From positions 1 through 15,348 of the forward strand of contig CAIODE010000529.1 in the NCBI GenBank assembly GCA_903856875.1: a stretch of 15,348 bases of DNA, in the 5' to 3' direction. The DNA is from an uncultured Burkholderiales bacterium (lineage in GTDB: Bacteria; Pseudomonadota; Gammaproteobacteria; Burkholderiales; Burkholderiaceae_C). Position numbers and translations under genes: made by a program. Below, piece after piece: positions 8,108 to 15,348 of this stretch; position 1 is the stretch's first letter, and the number at the start of each line of letters is the position of its first letter. The notes under the pieces are model-generated. The model saw only the letters and a list, made by a program, of their open reading frames with translations. It was not told the DNA's origin and ran no database searches.

Positions 8108-9079
8108 ATGAAGGTTCAAGAATCTCTGATTCGCTTGTTTTTGACTTTGGCCTCAACCGTCATTTTAGGGACAGGTGTCATTCAGGCCGCACCTGCCAAT
8201 CTAAGCTTAATCGTCGCAGCTTCCCCTGGCACCGGTTTGGACATCCTTGCCAGAACCCTCAGTCAACAGTTTGCCATCAAGGGCAACTTCACCACGGTGG
8301 TGGAAAACAAAGCTGGCGCTAGCGGCAACATTGCCGCGGAGCAAGTGACCAGAGCCAAGCCCGATGGTGCTACTTTATTGGTTGCTGCAACCAGCTTTGC
8401 CACCAATGCTGCTGTCAATCCCAATTTGCCTTTTGACACCATCAAAGACTTTGTGCCCGTGGCCTTGTTAGGAACTGGCACCCTGTGTTTGGTGGTGCCC
8501 TTCAATTCGAGTGTGAACAGCTTGGCTGAGTTTTTGCAAATGGCAAAAACCAGTACGCAAGGCGTTAACTATGCCTCTCCTGGCAATGGAACGACCCAGC
8601 ACTTGGCCATGGAATTGCTGAAGTTTGAGGCCAATTTAAATTTGTTTCATGTGCCTTTCAAAGGCTCAGCCGGTGCAGTCAATGATGTTGCAGCAGGCCA
8701 TGTGTCTGCCATGATTGCACCTGTTCATACCGTCATGCCTTTGGTTAAAGCCGGCAAGTTAAAAATGCTGGGTGTGCTATCGGCCGAGCGTATTTCACAA
8801 ATGCCGCAAGTTCCTACTTTCAAAGAGTTGGGATTGCCAAAGGTCCAAGTCGACATTTGGTATGCCTTGATGGCGCCCAAGGGCACCCCCTTGCCAGTGG
8901 TTCAGAGTTTGAACCAAGAGGTCAATGCGGTATTGAAATCACCCGACGTTGTGGCCAATCTTGCAAAGCAGGGAATTGATGCTGGCGGTGGCACGCCTCA
9001 GCGCATGTCAGAAACATTGTTGGCAGAGTTAAAGCGTTGGCCACCTGTGGTGAAAGCCGCGCAAATTAAAGCAGATTAA
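8108..9079 (+). CDS. Bug/TctC-family solute-binding protein (second copy)
   Basis: This periplasmic binding protein of the TctC/Bug family is paralogous to the one at 2698 but clearly divergent. I choose the ATG at 8108 because GAAGGTG lies just before it. An ATG at 8096 would add four residues but has no ribosome-binding site. A Sec signal peptide ends near GVIQA/APANLS. The mature part has IVAASPGTGLDILARTLSQQF, ENKAGASGNIAAEQVTRAKPDG, NYASPGNGTTQHLAMELL and HVPFKGSAGAVNDVAAGHV, each matching the equivalent Bug segment. It lies 19 bases before the UbiD decarboxylase gene, so its ligand is probably the substrate or a precursor of that enzyme, such as an aromatic carboxylate. No TctAB membrane genes are present. 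Confidence 0.91.
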   Translation: MKVQESLIRLFLTLASTVILGTGVIQAAPANLSLIVAASPGTGLDILARTLSQQFAIKGNFTTVVENKAGASGNIAAEQVTRAKPDGATLLVAATSFATNAAVNPNLPFDTIKDFVPVALLGTGTLCLVVPFNSSVNSLAEFLQMAKTSTQGVNYASPGNGTTQHLAMELLKFEANLNLFHVPFKGSAGAVNDVAAGHVSAMIAPVHTVMPLVKAGKLKMLGVLSAERISQMPQVPTFKELGLPKVQVDIWYALMAPKGTPLPVVQSLNQEVNAVLKSPDVVANLAKQGIDAGGGTPQRMSETLLAELKRWPPVVKAAQIKAD

Positions 9080-9098
9080 TTTTCATTGAAAGTACCTC

Positions 9099-10586
9099 AT
9101 GCCAGATACCTCCTCTAAACCTGCGAACCTCACCAAAGCTTGGAACGATTACGATACCCCGCATCTCGATCTGCGCGAATTGATTGAACGTGCAGAGAAG
9201 GCCGACGAGGTTTTGCATATTTCAGGTGCTGACTGGAACTTAGAGGTTGGCACTTTGGCAGAGATTGTCAATTCATCGCGCAAAGGCGAACCCAAGGCCA
9301 TTTTGTTTGACAACATCCCAGGTTACCCGCCAGGCTATCGCTTGCTGTCGGGTGGCACCAATTCATCCAAACGTTTGGCTTTAACCTTGGGCTTTCCGGT
9401 CCCAAGTGGTCCCATGGATGTGGTGCAGGCCTATCGCAATCGGATGAAAAAACATGAGCCCATTCCACCACGTGTTGTGGCAACCGGCCCCATTATGGAA
9501 AATGTAGACCGCGATGAAGATGTCGATATTTTCAAGTTCCCCATTCCCTTTTTGCACGAGTTAGATGGTGGCCGTTACATCGGTACCGATGATTTGGTCA
9601 TCATGCGTGACCCTGAGTTGGACTGGATCAACATTGGCACTTACCGTGCTATGGCGCACGACAAAAACAAAGTGGGCCTTTGGACTTCACCAGGTAAGCA
9701 CGGGCGTCAAATTCGCGACAAATATTTTGCAATGGGTAAGCCTTGCCCTGTGCTCATTTCTTGTGGTCACGACCCCATGCTGTTCTTGGCAGGTGGCAAT
9801 GAATTGCGCTTTGGCTTGTCTGAGTTCGATTACTCGGGCGGTCACCGTGGTTTGCCTTTTGATGTGGTCTTGAGTGAGGTTCACAAGTTGCCCATGCCGG
9901 CACACAGTGAAATTGTGTTGGAAGGCGAGATGTACCCCGGTGAAACTTTGCCTGAAGGTCCCTTCGGCGAATTTACGGGCTATTACGCCGGTGGCAAAAG
10001 CAATCAACCCGTGGTGCGAATCCAACGTGTTTATTACCGCAATAACCCCATCATGACCATGGCTACGCCCTTGAAGCCGCCATCCGATTTCTCATTTTCC
10101 AAATGTGTCATGAAGGCCGGCATGATTTGGGATGAGGTCGAGCGTGCAGGCTTGTCGGGTGTCAAGGGGGTGTGGTGCCACGAGGCAGGCGCCGCCCGCA
10201 TGCTCAACATCATCTCCATCAAGCAAGCCTATGCCGGGCACTCCAAACAAGCCGCCATGATGGCTGCCAATTGTCAATCGGGTTCTTATCTAGGCCGTTT
10301 TGTGGTGGTGGTCGATGAAGATGTCGACCCAACGGACTTGTTTGACGTGATGTGGGCCATGTGCACACGGTGCGATCCTGTGGAAGACATTGAGTTCATT
10401 CGAAAAGCATGGAGTGGTCCATTGGATCCGCGTATTCCCAAGGGCACCAGCACCAATTCACGTGCCGTGATTGATGCATGCAGACCCTTTGAAATGCTCA
10501 AAGATTTTCCGCCTGTCGCCTGCGCCAGTCCTGAATTGAAAAAACGTGTTGCAGAAAAGTTCAAGTCCTATTTGGACGGTATTTAA
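9099..10586 (+). CDS. UbiD-family prenyl-FMN-dependent decarboxylase
   Basis: This 495-residue cytoplasmic enzyme belongs to the UbiD/Fdc family, which uses prenylated FMN made by UbiX to decarboxylate (or carboxylate) aromatic, heteroaromatic or acrylic acids. The catalytic Arg-Glu-Glu set is visible: R183 in WINIGTYR, and E286 and E291 in [15 protein letters not shown], with the usual five-residue spacing between the two Glu. [13 protein letters not shown] and [21 protein letters not shown] are also family blocks. [19 protein letters not shown] is the conserved metal/cofactor-side segment in the C-terminal half. Its position between a TctC binding protein and a molybdenum hydroxylase argues for catabolism rather than ubiquinone synthesis. 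The substrate cannot be deduced; furan, pyrrole, pyridine or hydroxybenzoate carboxylates are all known in the family. No ubiX is in the window. Confidence 0.92.
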   Translation: MPDTSSKPANLTKAWNDYDTPHLDLRELIERAEKADEVLHISGADWNLEVGTLAEIVNSSRKGEPKAILFDNIPGYPPGYRLLSGGTNSSKRLALTLGFPVPSGPMDVVQAYRNRMKKHEPIPPRVVATGPIMENVDRDEDVDIFKFPIPFLHELDGGRYIGTDDLVIMRDPELDWINIGTYRAMAHDKNKVGLWTSPGKHGRQIRDKYFAMGKPCPVLISCGHDPMLFLAGGNELRFGLSEFDYSGGHRGLPFDVVLSEVHKLPMPAHSEIVLEGEMYPGETLPEGPFGEFTGYYAGGKSNQPVVRIQRVYYRNNPIMTMATPLKPPSDFSFSKCVMKAGMIWDEVERAGLSGVKGVWCHEAGAARMLNIISIKQAYAGHSKQAAMMAANCQSGSYLGRFVVVVDEDVDPTDLFDVMWAMCTRCDPVEDIEFIRKAWSGPLDPRIPKGTSTNSRAVIDACRPFEMLKDFPPVACASPELKKRVAEKFKSYLDGI

Positions 10587-10590
10587 TCAT

Positions 10591-10609
10591 TGGAGGCAAA
10601 TTTAAGTTG
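10591..10609 (+). promoter_or_regulatory. Strong Shine-Dalgarno deciding a TTG start
   Basis: TGGAGG at 10591-10596 precedes the TTG at 10607 by ten bases. No ATG or GTG lies in frame near the conserved N-terminus (YSLNVNGK), and an in-frame stop follows directly from the ubiD end region. The TTG is therefore the likely start of the iron-sulfur subunit and may set its yield relative to the large subunit. Confidence 0.65.
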
Positions 10610-11113
10610 TATTCCTTAAACGTCAATGGCAAAGTCCAAAAAGTGGATGCCGAATCTGAAATGCCCTTGTTATGGGTTTTGCGTGAAGTCATCGGACTCA
10701 CAGGGACTAAATTTGGTTGCGGCATTGCGCAGTGTGGTGCTTGTACCGTGCACGTGGACGGTCAACCTGTTCGTTCTTGTTCTGTGCCTGGGTCTGCCAT
10801 GACCGGCCGCAAAATTACCACCATTGAAGGCCTCTCAGACAGCAGCAGCCATCCGGTTCAAAAAGCTTGGGCCGAGGTGGATGTGCCCCAGTGCGGATAC
10901 TGCCAGTCGGGTCAAATCATGGCGGCAGTGGCTTTGCTCAAACGCAAACCCAAGCCAACCAACAAAGACATCGATGTGGCCATGACCAACATCTGTCGAT
11001 GTGGCACTTATCAGCGCATTCGCGAAGCCATTCATGTAGCGGCAGGCACCAAAAAATTGGCCAAGTCTGACAGCGGTGAAGTGGCCGCTTTGGTCCAACA
11101 AATCAAAGTTTAA
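10607..11113 (+). CDS. Molybdenum hydroxylase small subunit, [2Fe-2S] x2 (IorA-type)
   Basis: This is the iron-sulfur subunit of a two-subunit xanthine-oxidase-family hydroxylase, passing electrons from the Mo site to an external acceptor. The 168-residue product has the plant-type ferredoxin cluster cysteines C38, C43, C46 and C58 ([17 protein letters not shown]...RSC). The second cluster is in the helical domain: C96, C99, C130 and C132 ([11 protein letters not shown] and [15 protein letters not shown]). It starts at a TTG with a strong GGAGG. It resembles isoquinoline 1-oxidoreductase alpha and nicotinate hydroxylase small subunits. It has no export signal, so if the complex is periplasmic it must travel with the Tat-tagged large subunit. 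Its stop overlaps the ribosome-binding site of the next gene. Confidence 0.93.
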   Translation: MYSLNVNGKVQKVDAESEMPLLWVLREVIGLTGTKFGCGIAQCGACTVHVDGQPVRSCSVPGSAMTGRKITTIEGLSDSSSHPVQKAWAEVDVPQCGYCQSGQIMAAVALLKRKPKPTNKDIDVAMTNICRCGTYQRIREAIHVAAGTKKLAKSDSGEVAALVQQIKV

Positions 11114-11124
11114 GGAGAAACAAC

Positions 11125-13329
11125 ATGAATCAAATTCAAACGTCTCCTGTTCAACTATCACGCCGCAGCTTCATGGTCGGAACATCCGCCATGGCCAGCG
11201 GTGGATTGGCCTTGGGGCTTAACCTCCTGTCCCCATCAGAAGCATTGGCCCAAAGCTCAGACTCAACGCCAGAGATTGGCATTTGGGTCGTGGTCAAGCC
11301 CGACGACACTTGCGTGGTTCGCGTGGTTCGCTCCGAAATGGGGCAAGGCACACGCACTGGCTTGGCCCAATTGGTGGCTGAAGAGTTAGAGTGCGATTGG
11401 TCCAAAATAACCACGGAGTCGCCTACCGCGGGTCAAAATTTAAAACGCAAGCGTGTTTGGGGCGACATGAGTACCGGCGGTAGCCGTGGCATTCGAACCT
11501 CACAAGACTATGTGCGCCGAGGTGGCGCTGTGGCCCGCATGATGCTCATGCAAGCTGCGGCCAATGAGTGGAATGTGCCCGTGTCAGAACTGGCGGTTTC
11601 AAACAGCATCATTACCCATGCTGCTTCTAGCCGCAAAACAAGTTACGGCAAAGTAGCTGCGGCTGCCGCTAAATTGCCTGTGCCCGATATGAAGACGGTG
11701 GTTTTGAAAGACCCCCGTTCTTGGAAAATTGCGGGTAAATCCGTCAAGCGTTTGGACACTTCTGACAAACTCAACGGCCAAAAGAAATACGGCATTGACC
11801 TGAAGTTGGACGGCATGCTGTGCGCTTCTGTCATGGATTGCCCCGTGTTTGGTGGTAAGTTGGTCAGCTATGACGACAGCAAAGTTAAAACATTGCGTGG
11901 CGTCAAAGCTGTGGTGCGTGTAGATGCCACAACAGTCGCAGTGGTGGCCGATACATGGTGGCGTGCTAAAAATGCATTGGCTCAATTGCCTATTGTGTGG
12001 GATGAGGGTCCCAATGCCAAAGTCAACAGTGCCATGATTGCTGAGCACCTGCGGGAAGGTCTTACGGCACCTGGTAACTACGCGGGCCGCAAAGAAGGTG
12101 ATGCCATTGATGCGGTGGCCAATGCCGCCAAAAAAGTCGAGGCCATTTACAGCACGCCTTTCTTGTCCCACTCCCCCATGGAGCCCATGAATTGCACGGC
12201 ACGTTGGACGCCTGAAAAAGCAGAAGTTTGGACGCCTACACAAAATGCGGAAGCATCCTTGACTGTGTTGGCTGAAACCGCAGGCTTGCCCCTTGAAAAG
12301 TGCGATGTCTATGTCACTGATCTGGGTGGCGCCTTTGGACGCAAGGGCGGTCAACAAGACTTTGTATCTCAAGCCGTTAACATTGCCAAGCAGTTTCCTG
12401 GCACACCCATCAAGCTCATTTGGACGCGTGAAGAAGATCAAACGCACGATTACTACCGCCCACTTTCTCAATGCCACATGAAAGCTGGCTTGGACGAAAA
12501 AGGCAACTTGGTGGGCCTCACACTTCGTTCCTCGGGTCAGTCGATCAATGCTTGGGTCAACCCCTCTGCCATCAAAGATGGCAAAGATGAACGTCAACTG
12601 CAGGGCTTCTGGAAAGAGCCCGGCGATGCCCAATTGGGATACACCATTCCCAACTTACTGACCGAATACGCCATTCGCAACACCCATGTGCCGGTAGGCC
12701 CTTGGCGCGGAGTGAACACCAATCAAAACGGTGTCTACATGGAATGCTTCATTGAAGAAGTGGCCCGTGCTGCTGGCAAAGACTCTTTGGCATTCCGTCA
12801 GGGCCTGATGCAAAACCATCCCAAACATTTGCAAGTGCTCAATGCCGCTGCAGAAAAAGGTGATTGGGGCAAGCCTGCTGCACCAGGCGTGTTCAGAGGC
12901 ATTGCACAGTTCATGGGCTATGGTGCTTATTCAGCAGCTGTAGCTGAAGTCACTGTCAGCCCCAAAGGCGAAGTGAAAGTACTGCGCATGGTGTTGGCCA
13001 CCAATGCAGGCCACTTTGTGAATCCGCACCAAGTGGCGGCGCAAGTTGAAGGCGGTGTGGTCATGGGTCTGAGCGCCACCTTCTTTGGCGAATGCACGGT
13101 TGAAAATGGTCGCATCAAAGAAAAGAATTTTGACACTTACCAGTTGCTCAAAATGGCTCAGATGCCCAAAGTGGAAACCGTTTTGGTACCCACCTATGAT
13201 TTCTGGGGTGGTGTGGGTGAGCCCACCATTTGTGTGGTGGCACCAGCTGTGATCAATGCCATTTCTGCGGCAATCGGCAAGCCTCTCAGAGATTTGCCTT
13301 TGAAGAATGCCGGCTTGAAGTTTGTTTGA
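11125..13329 (+). CDS. Molybdenum hydroxylase large subunit with Tat signal (IorB-type)
   Basis: This 734-residue molybdopterin-binding subunit belongs to the isoquinoline 1-oxidoreductase beta/aldehyde oxidase family. It hydroxylates a heteroaromatic carbon or oxidises an aldehyde, using water as oxygen source. The N-terminus carries a twin-arginine signal (SRRSFMVGTSAMASGG, ending near EALAQSS), pointing to the periplasm. RVVRSEMGQGTRTGLAQLVAEEL, VWGDMSTGGSRGIRTSQDYVRRGGA, DLGGAFGRKGGQQDF and GPWRGVNTNQNG form the molybdopterin pocket. The catalytic Glu is E699 in GGVGEPTICVVAPA. There is no FAD subunit, so electrons probably go to a c-type cytochrome or similar acceptor encoded elsewhere. 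AAGGAG at 11112-11117 overlaps the small-subunit stop. The substrate is unknown; the UbiD neighbour suggests a carboxylated (hetero)aromatic. Confidence 0.92.
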   Translation: MNQIQTSPVQLSRRSFMVGTSAMASGGLALGLNLLSPSEALAQSSDSTPEIGIWVVVKPDDTCVVRVVRSEMGQGTRTGLAQLVAEELECDWSKITTESPTAGQNLKRKRVWGDMSTGGSRGIRTSQDYVRRGGAVARMMLMQAAANEWNVPVSELAVSNSIITHAASSRKTSYGKVAAAAAKLPVPDMKTVVLKDPRSWKIAGKSVKRLDTSDKLNGQKKYGIDLKLDGMLCASVMDCPVFGGKLVSYDDSKVKTLRGVKAVVRVDATTVAVVADTWWRAKNALAQLPIVWDEGPNAKVNSAMIAEHLREGLTAPGNYAGRKEGDAIDAVANAAKKVEAIYSTPFLSHSPMEPMNCTARWTPEKAEVWTPTQNAEASLTVLAETAGLPLEKCDVYVTDLGGAFGRKGGQQDFVSQAVNIAKQFPGTPIKLIWTREEDQTHDYYRPLSQCHMKAGLDEKGNLVGLTLRSSGQSINAWVNPSAIKDGKDERQLQGFWKEPGDAQLGYTIPNLLTEYAIRNTHVPVGPWRGVNTNQNGVYMECFIEEVARAAGKDSLAFRQGLMQNHPKHLQVLNAAAEKGDWGKPAAPGVFRGIAQFMGYGAYSAAVAEVTVSPKGEVKVLRMVLATNAGHFVNPHQVAAQVEGGVVMGLSATFFGECTVENGRIKEKNFDTYQLLKMAQMPKVETVLVPTYDFWGGVGEPTICVVAPAVINAISAAIGKPLRDLPLKNAGLKFV

Positions 13330-13335
13330 TTGACA

Positions 13336-14169
13336 TCATCGCCGCAAGGAGGGCCCTTCAATGGGCATTCCTTGCGCGCGAGATTTTAAAAACAATTCCA
13401 ATTGCCTAAGCTCTGGACTGCCAGGTGCAGGCACCTCTGCTTGAACACCAGAGTAGCATGCTCTCAATCTTCGGTCGATTGACCCCATGCTTTGCCAACT
13501 CAACTTAAAGATAGGAAATCCGGTGGGATGACCGGGTGAGATGACATCGGCGCGCATGGTTTTGCCGATGTTCAAGTCGTGGCAATGCGTGCAGGCCAAA
13601 TTCATCCGGCCCATGCGCGTGGTAAAAAGTTTTGCCCCAGCGTTCAATTCAACTTGCCACTGCTGTTTGATTTCTTCTTTGGCAGATATCTGAAAAGGCA
13701 AACCAGCACTGCTCAAATGCAAGAGCGCGCTGAGAGAAAGCACTTCTGCATTTTCAAGGCTCTTCAAAGGACGCGGTGTTCGCTCCGAACAAGTCAAAAT
13801 TTGATCTTCTAAGTTGATCAACTTTTGTTGCTTGGCAGACCACATGGGAAAGTGCGTGGCAGCCTCTCGCATGGTTTCAACAGCGCCGTGACACTGCGCG
13901 CAGGATGCTTGACCTGGGGTGCCAGTCCAAAGCGATCGACCTTGCTCTAGCCACAAACTGATGGGGTTGGTGCTGGCATCACGTTGCATGGCTTTCAAGG
14001 AGGGGCTTAGAAATGCTTGGCCACTGAGTTGATTCAAAGGACCATTTGGCAGCTTGAAAGCTTCTGAAGAAACAGTTTGTGCCGTGGATGCCAATGACCC
14101 GCAAAAAAGCAAGCTCAGAAAAGCTGATCTGAGCATGGCTTTAAATGACCAAGCGTTGCTGTGTTTCAC
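13336..14169 (-). CDS. soxA: SoxA, dihaem cytochrome c of the thiosulfate-oxidising complex
   Basis: SoxA pairs with SoxX in the periplasm and oxidatively joins thiosulfate to the carrier cysteine of SoxY. This 277-residue product has a Sec signal peptide (LRSAFLSLLFCGSLASTAQ) and two haem-binding motifs, CAQCH (90-94) and CTHCH (193-197). RRLRACYSG contains C238, which fits the cysteine (persulfide) ligand of the active-site haem. SPGHPTGFPIFKLSWQ is also a SoxA block. The reading frame begins at a GTG at 14169 that overlaps the soxZ end by 29 bases. An ATG 11 codons in (14136) gives a cleaner signal peptide, and neither has a strong ribosome-binding site. It ends six bases from the convergent Mo hydroxylase gene. 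soxB, often next in such operons, is absent. Confidence 0.93.
   Translation of the reverse strand: MKHSNAWSFKAMLRSAFLSLLFCGSLASTAQTVSSEAFKLPNGPLNQLSGQAFLSPSLKAMQRDASTNPISLWLEQGRSLWTGTPGQASCAQCHGAVETMREAATHFPMWSAKQQKLINLEDQILTCSERTPRPLKSLENAEVLSLSALLHLSSAGLPFQISAKEEIKQQWQVELNAGAKLFTTRMGRMNLACTHCHDLNIGKTMRADVISPGHPTGFPIFKLSWQSMGSIDRRLRACYSGVQAEVPAPGSPELRQLELFLKSRAQGMPIEGPSLRR
13343..13376. terminator. Hairpin at the convergence point, possible bidirectional terminator
   Basis: CGCAAGGA (13343-13350) pairs with TCCTTGCG (13369-13376). After a small internal loop, GCCC (13353-13356) pairs with GGGC (13363-13366), with a TTCAAT loop. The structure lies just beyond the Mo hydroxylase stop and inside the last codons of soxA. 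Neither strand has a classical T-run directly after it, so termination by this element alone is uncertain. Its position between convergent operons supports a transcription-limiting or RNA-end-protecting role. Confidence 0.5.
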
Positions 14170-14470
14170 CCACCAGCCCCGAATCGTCTTGCCATATGAC
14201 TTTCACAATGCCGCCTTCAGCAGGAACCAACACAGGAAATGCCAGGTAAACAGGTGAGGTCATGGCAGTCCCCAGATCAGCTTCCATGATCAAACGGTCA
14301 TTCAAATAGGCTCGCACCGTGTGGATGATATTTCTTGGAATTCGGCGCCCATAATCATCCACGCGAAAACCAGAATCCATCGGATGGGCCGCAGACCAGC
14401 GAGCTTCTATGTTGCCGCCAGCTTTGACTTGGCCTGTCAAAGCAAGTCGAGTGAGAATGGGTGAGCTCAT
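14141..14470 (-). CDS. soxZ: SoxZ, sulfur carrier complex partner of SoxY
   Basis: SoxZ is a small immunoglobulin-like protein that forms the SoxYZ carrier heterodimer in the periplasm. It has no signal peptide and is exported with SoxY. The 109-residue product matches the usual length. AAHPMDSGFRVDDYGRRIPRNIIHTVRAYLNDR corresponds to the conserved 'HpMesGxRxDxxGxxIPRxII' block, and VIWQDDSGLVGE to the C-terminal 'W-D-D-G' block. The normally well-kept NPY of the middle region reads SPVY here (residues 72-75), a mild divergence. It starts six bases after the soxY stop without a clear ribosome-binding site, so translation is probably coupled. It overlaps the GTG start proposed for soxA. Confidence 0.88.
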   Translation of the reverse strand: MSSPILTRLALTGQVKAGGNIEARWSAAHPMDSGFRVDDYGRRIPRNIIHTVRAYLNDRLIMEADLGTAMTSPVYLAFPVLVPAEGGIVKVIWQDDSGLVGETQQRLVI

Positions 14471-14476
14471 GTGAAA

Positions 14477-14908
14477 TCAAGAATCATCTAAACAGGCGGT
14501 GGAAGTAATCACAGTAGGGGCGTGATGGGCCCGCTCACTGCCGTCATTGAACACAGCGACAAGCCACACCGATTGGCTGGCTGCAAGTCTGAGGCGCGTT
14601 TTCAAAGTGTATTGAACGGGTTGGCCCATGATCTTGAGTTGAAGCGCCAGAGGGTTGGGGTTCTCTGGCAAGATCACTTTGAGTGCCTTGAGATGAAGTC
14701 CCGATGGCGCTGTGATGTGAGCTTCAAACGGAACCGCATTGCCAGTGTCTGCCAATCTTGGGAAAACGAGTTCAATGCCATCAGAAGACAATTCATTCAG
14801 GGGTACTGAAAGCACTGACGTATGAGGTGCAAGCAAGCAGGTTCCCAAGGCCCATGCCAAACTGCTTCTGCGCATGGGGCTGTGCTCATTGGAGGATAGA
14901 GGATGCAT
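14477..14908 (-). CDS. soxY: SoxY-like sulfur carrier subunit with atypical C-terminus
   Basis: SoxY carries the sulfur substrate covalently on a cysteine in a flexible C-terminal arm. This 143-residue product has a Tat-like leader (MRRSSLAWALGTCLLAP), consistent with SoxY export. The core matches the family: IELVFPRLADTGNAVPFEAHI, LPENPNPLALQLKI and KTRLRLAASQSVWLVAVFNDGS. The usual terminal GGCGG is missing; the protein ends TSTACLDDS, with C139 five residues from the end. Neither other reading frame on this strand encodes GGCGG here, so a simple frameshift does not explain it. The start is uncertain: ATG at 14908, or ATG at 14875 just before the arginine pair. It lies ten bases after soxX and six before soxZ. 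Confidence 0.82.
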   Translation of the reverse strand: MHPLSSNEHSPMRRSSLAWALGTCLLAPHTSVLSVPLNELSSDGIELVFPRLADTGNAVPFEAHITAPSGLHLKALKVILPENPNPLALQLKIMGQPVQYTLKTRLRLAASQSVWLVAVFNDGSERAHHAPTVITSTACLDDS

Positions 14909-14918
14909 GCTAGGTTAT

Positions 14919-15341
14919 TTATCGAAATGATTGCAAGCTTGAGACCACCAGCGCAATTTGTTCACTCGTCAGAATCACGCGAGTCGGACGGACAAGTTTC
15001 AAGCCATGCGTGCTGCCAAAAGGCGGCATCAAGGTGTCTGGATTAAACCGGCGAGCATCTACAACCCATTGCGTCAATTCCTGAGCAGAAAATTTCTGCC
15101 CGACGCCTTTGAGGGAGGGCGCGAAATTGCTGACCAAGCCCTGAACACCTGGCATGTCGTGACAAGCAATGCAATTGCCGTATTGCTTGCTGGTCATGAG
15201 TTCATAGCCTGATGGTTGGCCTTCAGCAGTTTGTGCCAAAGCGTTTGAATGGCTGAACGAAATGCTCAAAATGTAAAACCATGATTTCATGTTTGGCATT
15301 GTGTCATTGAGTGATTTTGATTGCTGAATCAAGGCAATCAT
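14919..15341 (-). CDS. soxX: SoxX, monohaem cytochrome c of the SoxAX complex
   Basis: SoxX accepts electrons from SoxA during thiosulfate coupling and passes them on to the respiratory chain. The product has one haem motif, CIACH (57-61), and a candidate axial Met105 in NPDTLMPPFG, the typical SoxX segment. The end (ILTSEQIALVVSSLQSF) is also family-like. From the ATG at 15341 it has 140 residues, but the signal peptide (MKSWFYILSISFSHSNALAQ) suggests the true start is the Met at 15290 or 15299. None of the three has an obvious ribosome-binding site. The frame stays open to the window edge, so the region upstream of the gene cannot be judged. It is the first visible gene of the soxXYZA operon. 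Confidence 0.88.
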   Translation of the reverse strand: MIALIQQSKSLNDTMPNMKSWFYILSISFSHSNALAQTAEGQPSGYELMTSKQYGNCIACHDMPGVQGLVSNFAPSLKGVGQKFSAQELTQWVVDARRFNPDTLMPPFGSTHGLKLVRPTRVILTSEQIALVVSSLQSFR

Positions 15342-15348
15342 TTGAATG

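Noticed and set aside
11599..12633. Long antisense open frame (344 codons) within the Mo hydroxylase large subunit
   Set aside because: Its composition is that of a shadow frame with no recognisable domain, and the sense gene is well conserved throughout.
14477..14530. Frameshift hiding a normal GGCGG end in soxY
   Set aside because: The two other frames of this strand hit early stops or unrelated residues and do not encode GGCGG.

Overview
The window looks like a Gram-negative betaproteobacterium of the order Burkholderiales, probably a freshwater Comamonadaceae lineage of the Limnohabitans/Rhodoferax kind. This is inferred from three things: a protocatechuate 4,5-cleavage cluster in Comamonas 'pmd'-like order, two orphan Bug/TctC solute-binding proteins, and a linked sox locus. 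Base composition is near half G+C by eye, low for Comamonadaceae. Genes are tightly packed and no gap between genes exceeds about 105 bases. I saw no RNA genes, mobile elements or CRISPR arrays.

Region 1 (1-6916, + strand) is a nearly complete protocatechuate meta-cleavage operon in the order ligJ, ligK, a lipoprotein solute-binding protein, a TctC-type solute-binding protein, ligI, ligA, ligB, ligC. LigAB opens protocatechuate to 4-carboxy-2-hydroxymuconate semialdehyde. LigC oxidises this to 2-pyrone-4,6-dicarboxylate, LigI hydrolyses it to 4-oxalomesaconate, LigJ hydrates that to 4-carboxy-4-hydroxy-2-oxoadipate, and LigK splits it into pyruvate and oxaloacetate. The ring-opened tautomerase and any regulator are not in the window and may lie upstream. 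An aldo/keto reductase (7000-8004) follows on the same strand.

Region 2 (8004-13329, + strand) begins with a perfect 8+8 inverted repeat that looks like an operator. It continues with a second TctC-type binding protein, a UbiD-family prenyl-FMN decarboxylase, and a two-subunit molybdenum hydroxylase of the isoquinoline 1-oxidoreductase type whose large subunit carries a Tat signal. I read this as a separate catabolic module for an unidentified (hetero)aromatic or aldehyde substrate, which may feed the 4,5-cleavage pathway.

Region 3 (13336-15341, - strand, convergent) is a tight soxX-soxY-soxZ-soxA operon for the periplasmic thiosulfate-oxidising complex. soxB does not follow soxA. The SoxY C-terminus lacks the usual GGCGG carrier motif although a cysteine remains near the end. 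An imperfect but strong hairpin lies at the convergence point, inside the 3' end of soxA.

Points most worth checking are the His-to-Gln change at an expected metal ligand in LigJ, the altered SoxY carrier tail, and the uncharacterised TctC-UbiD-Mo hydroxylase module with its putative operator.
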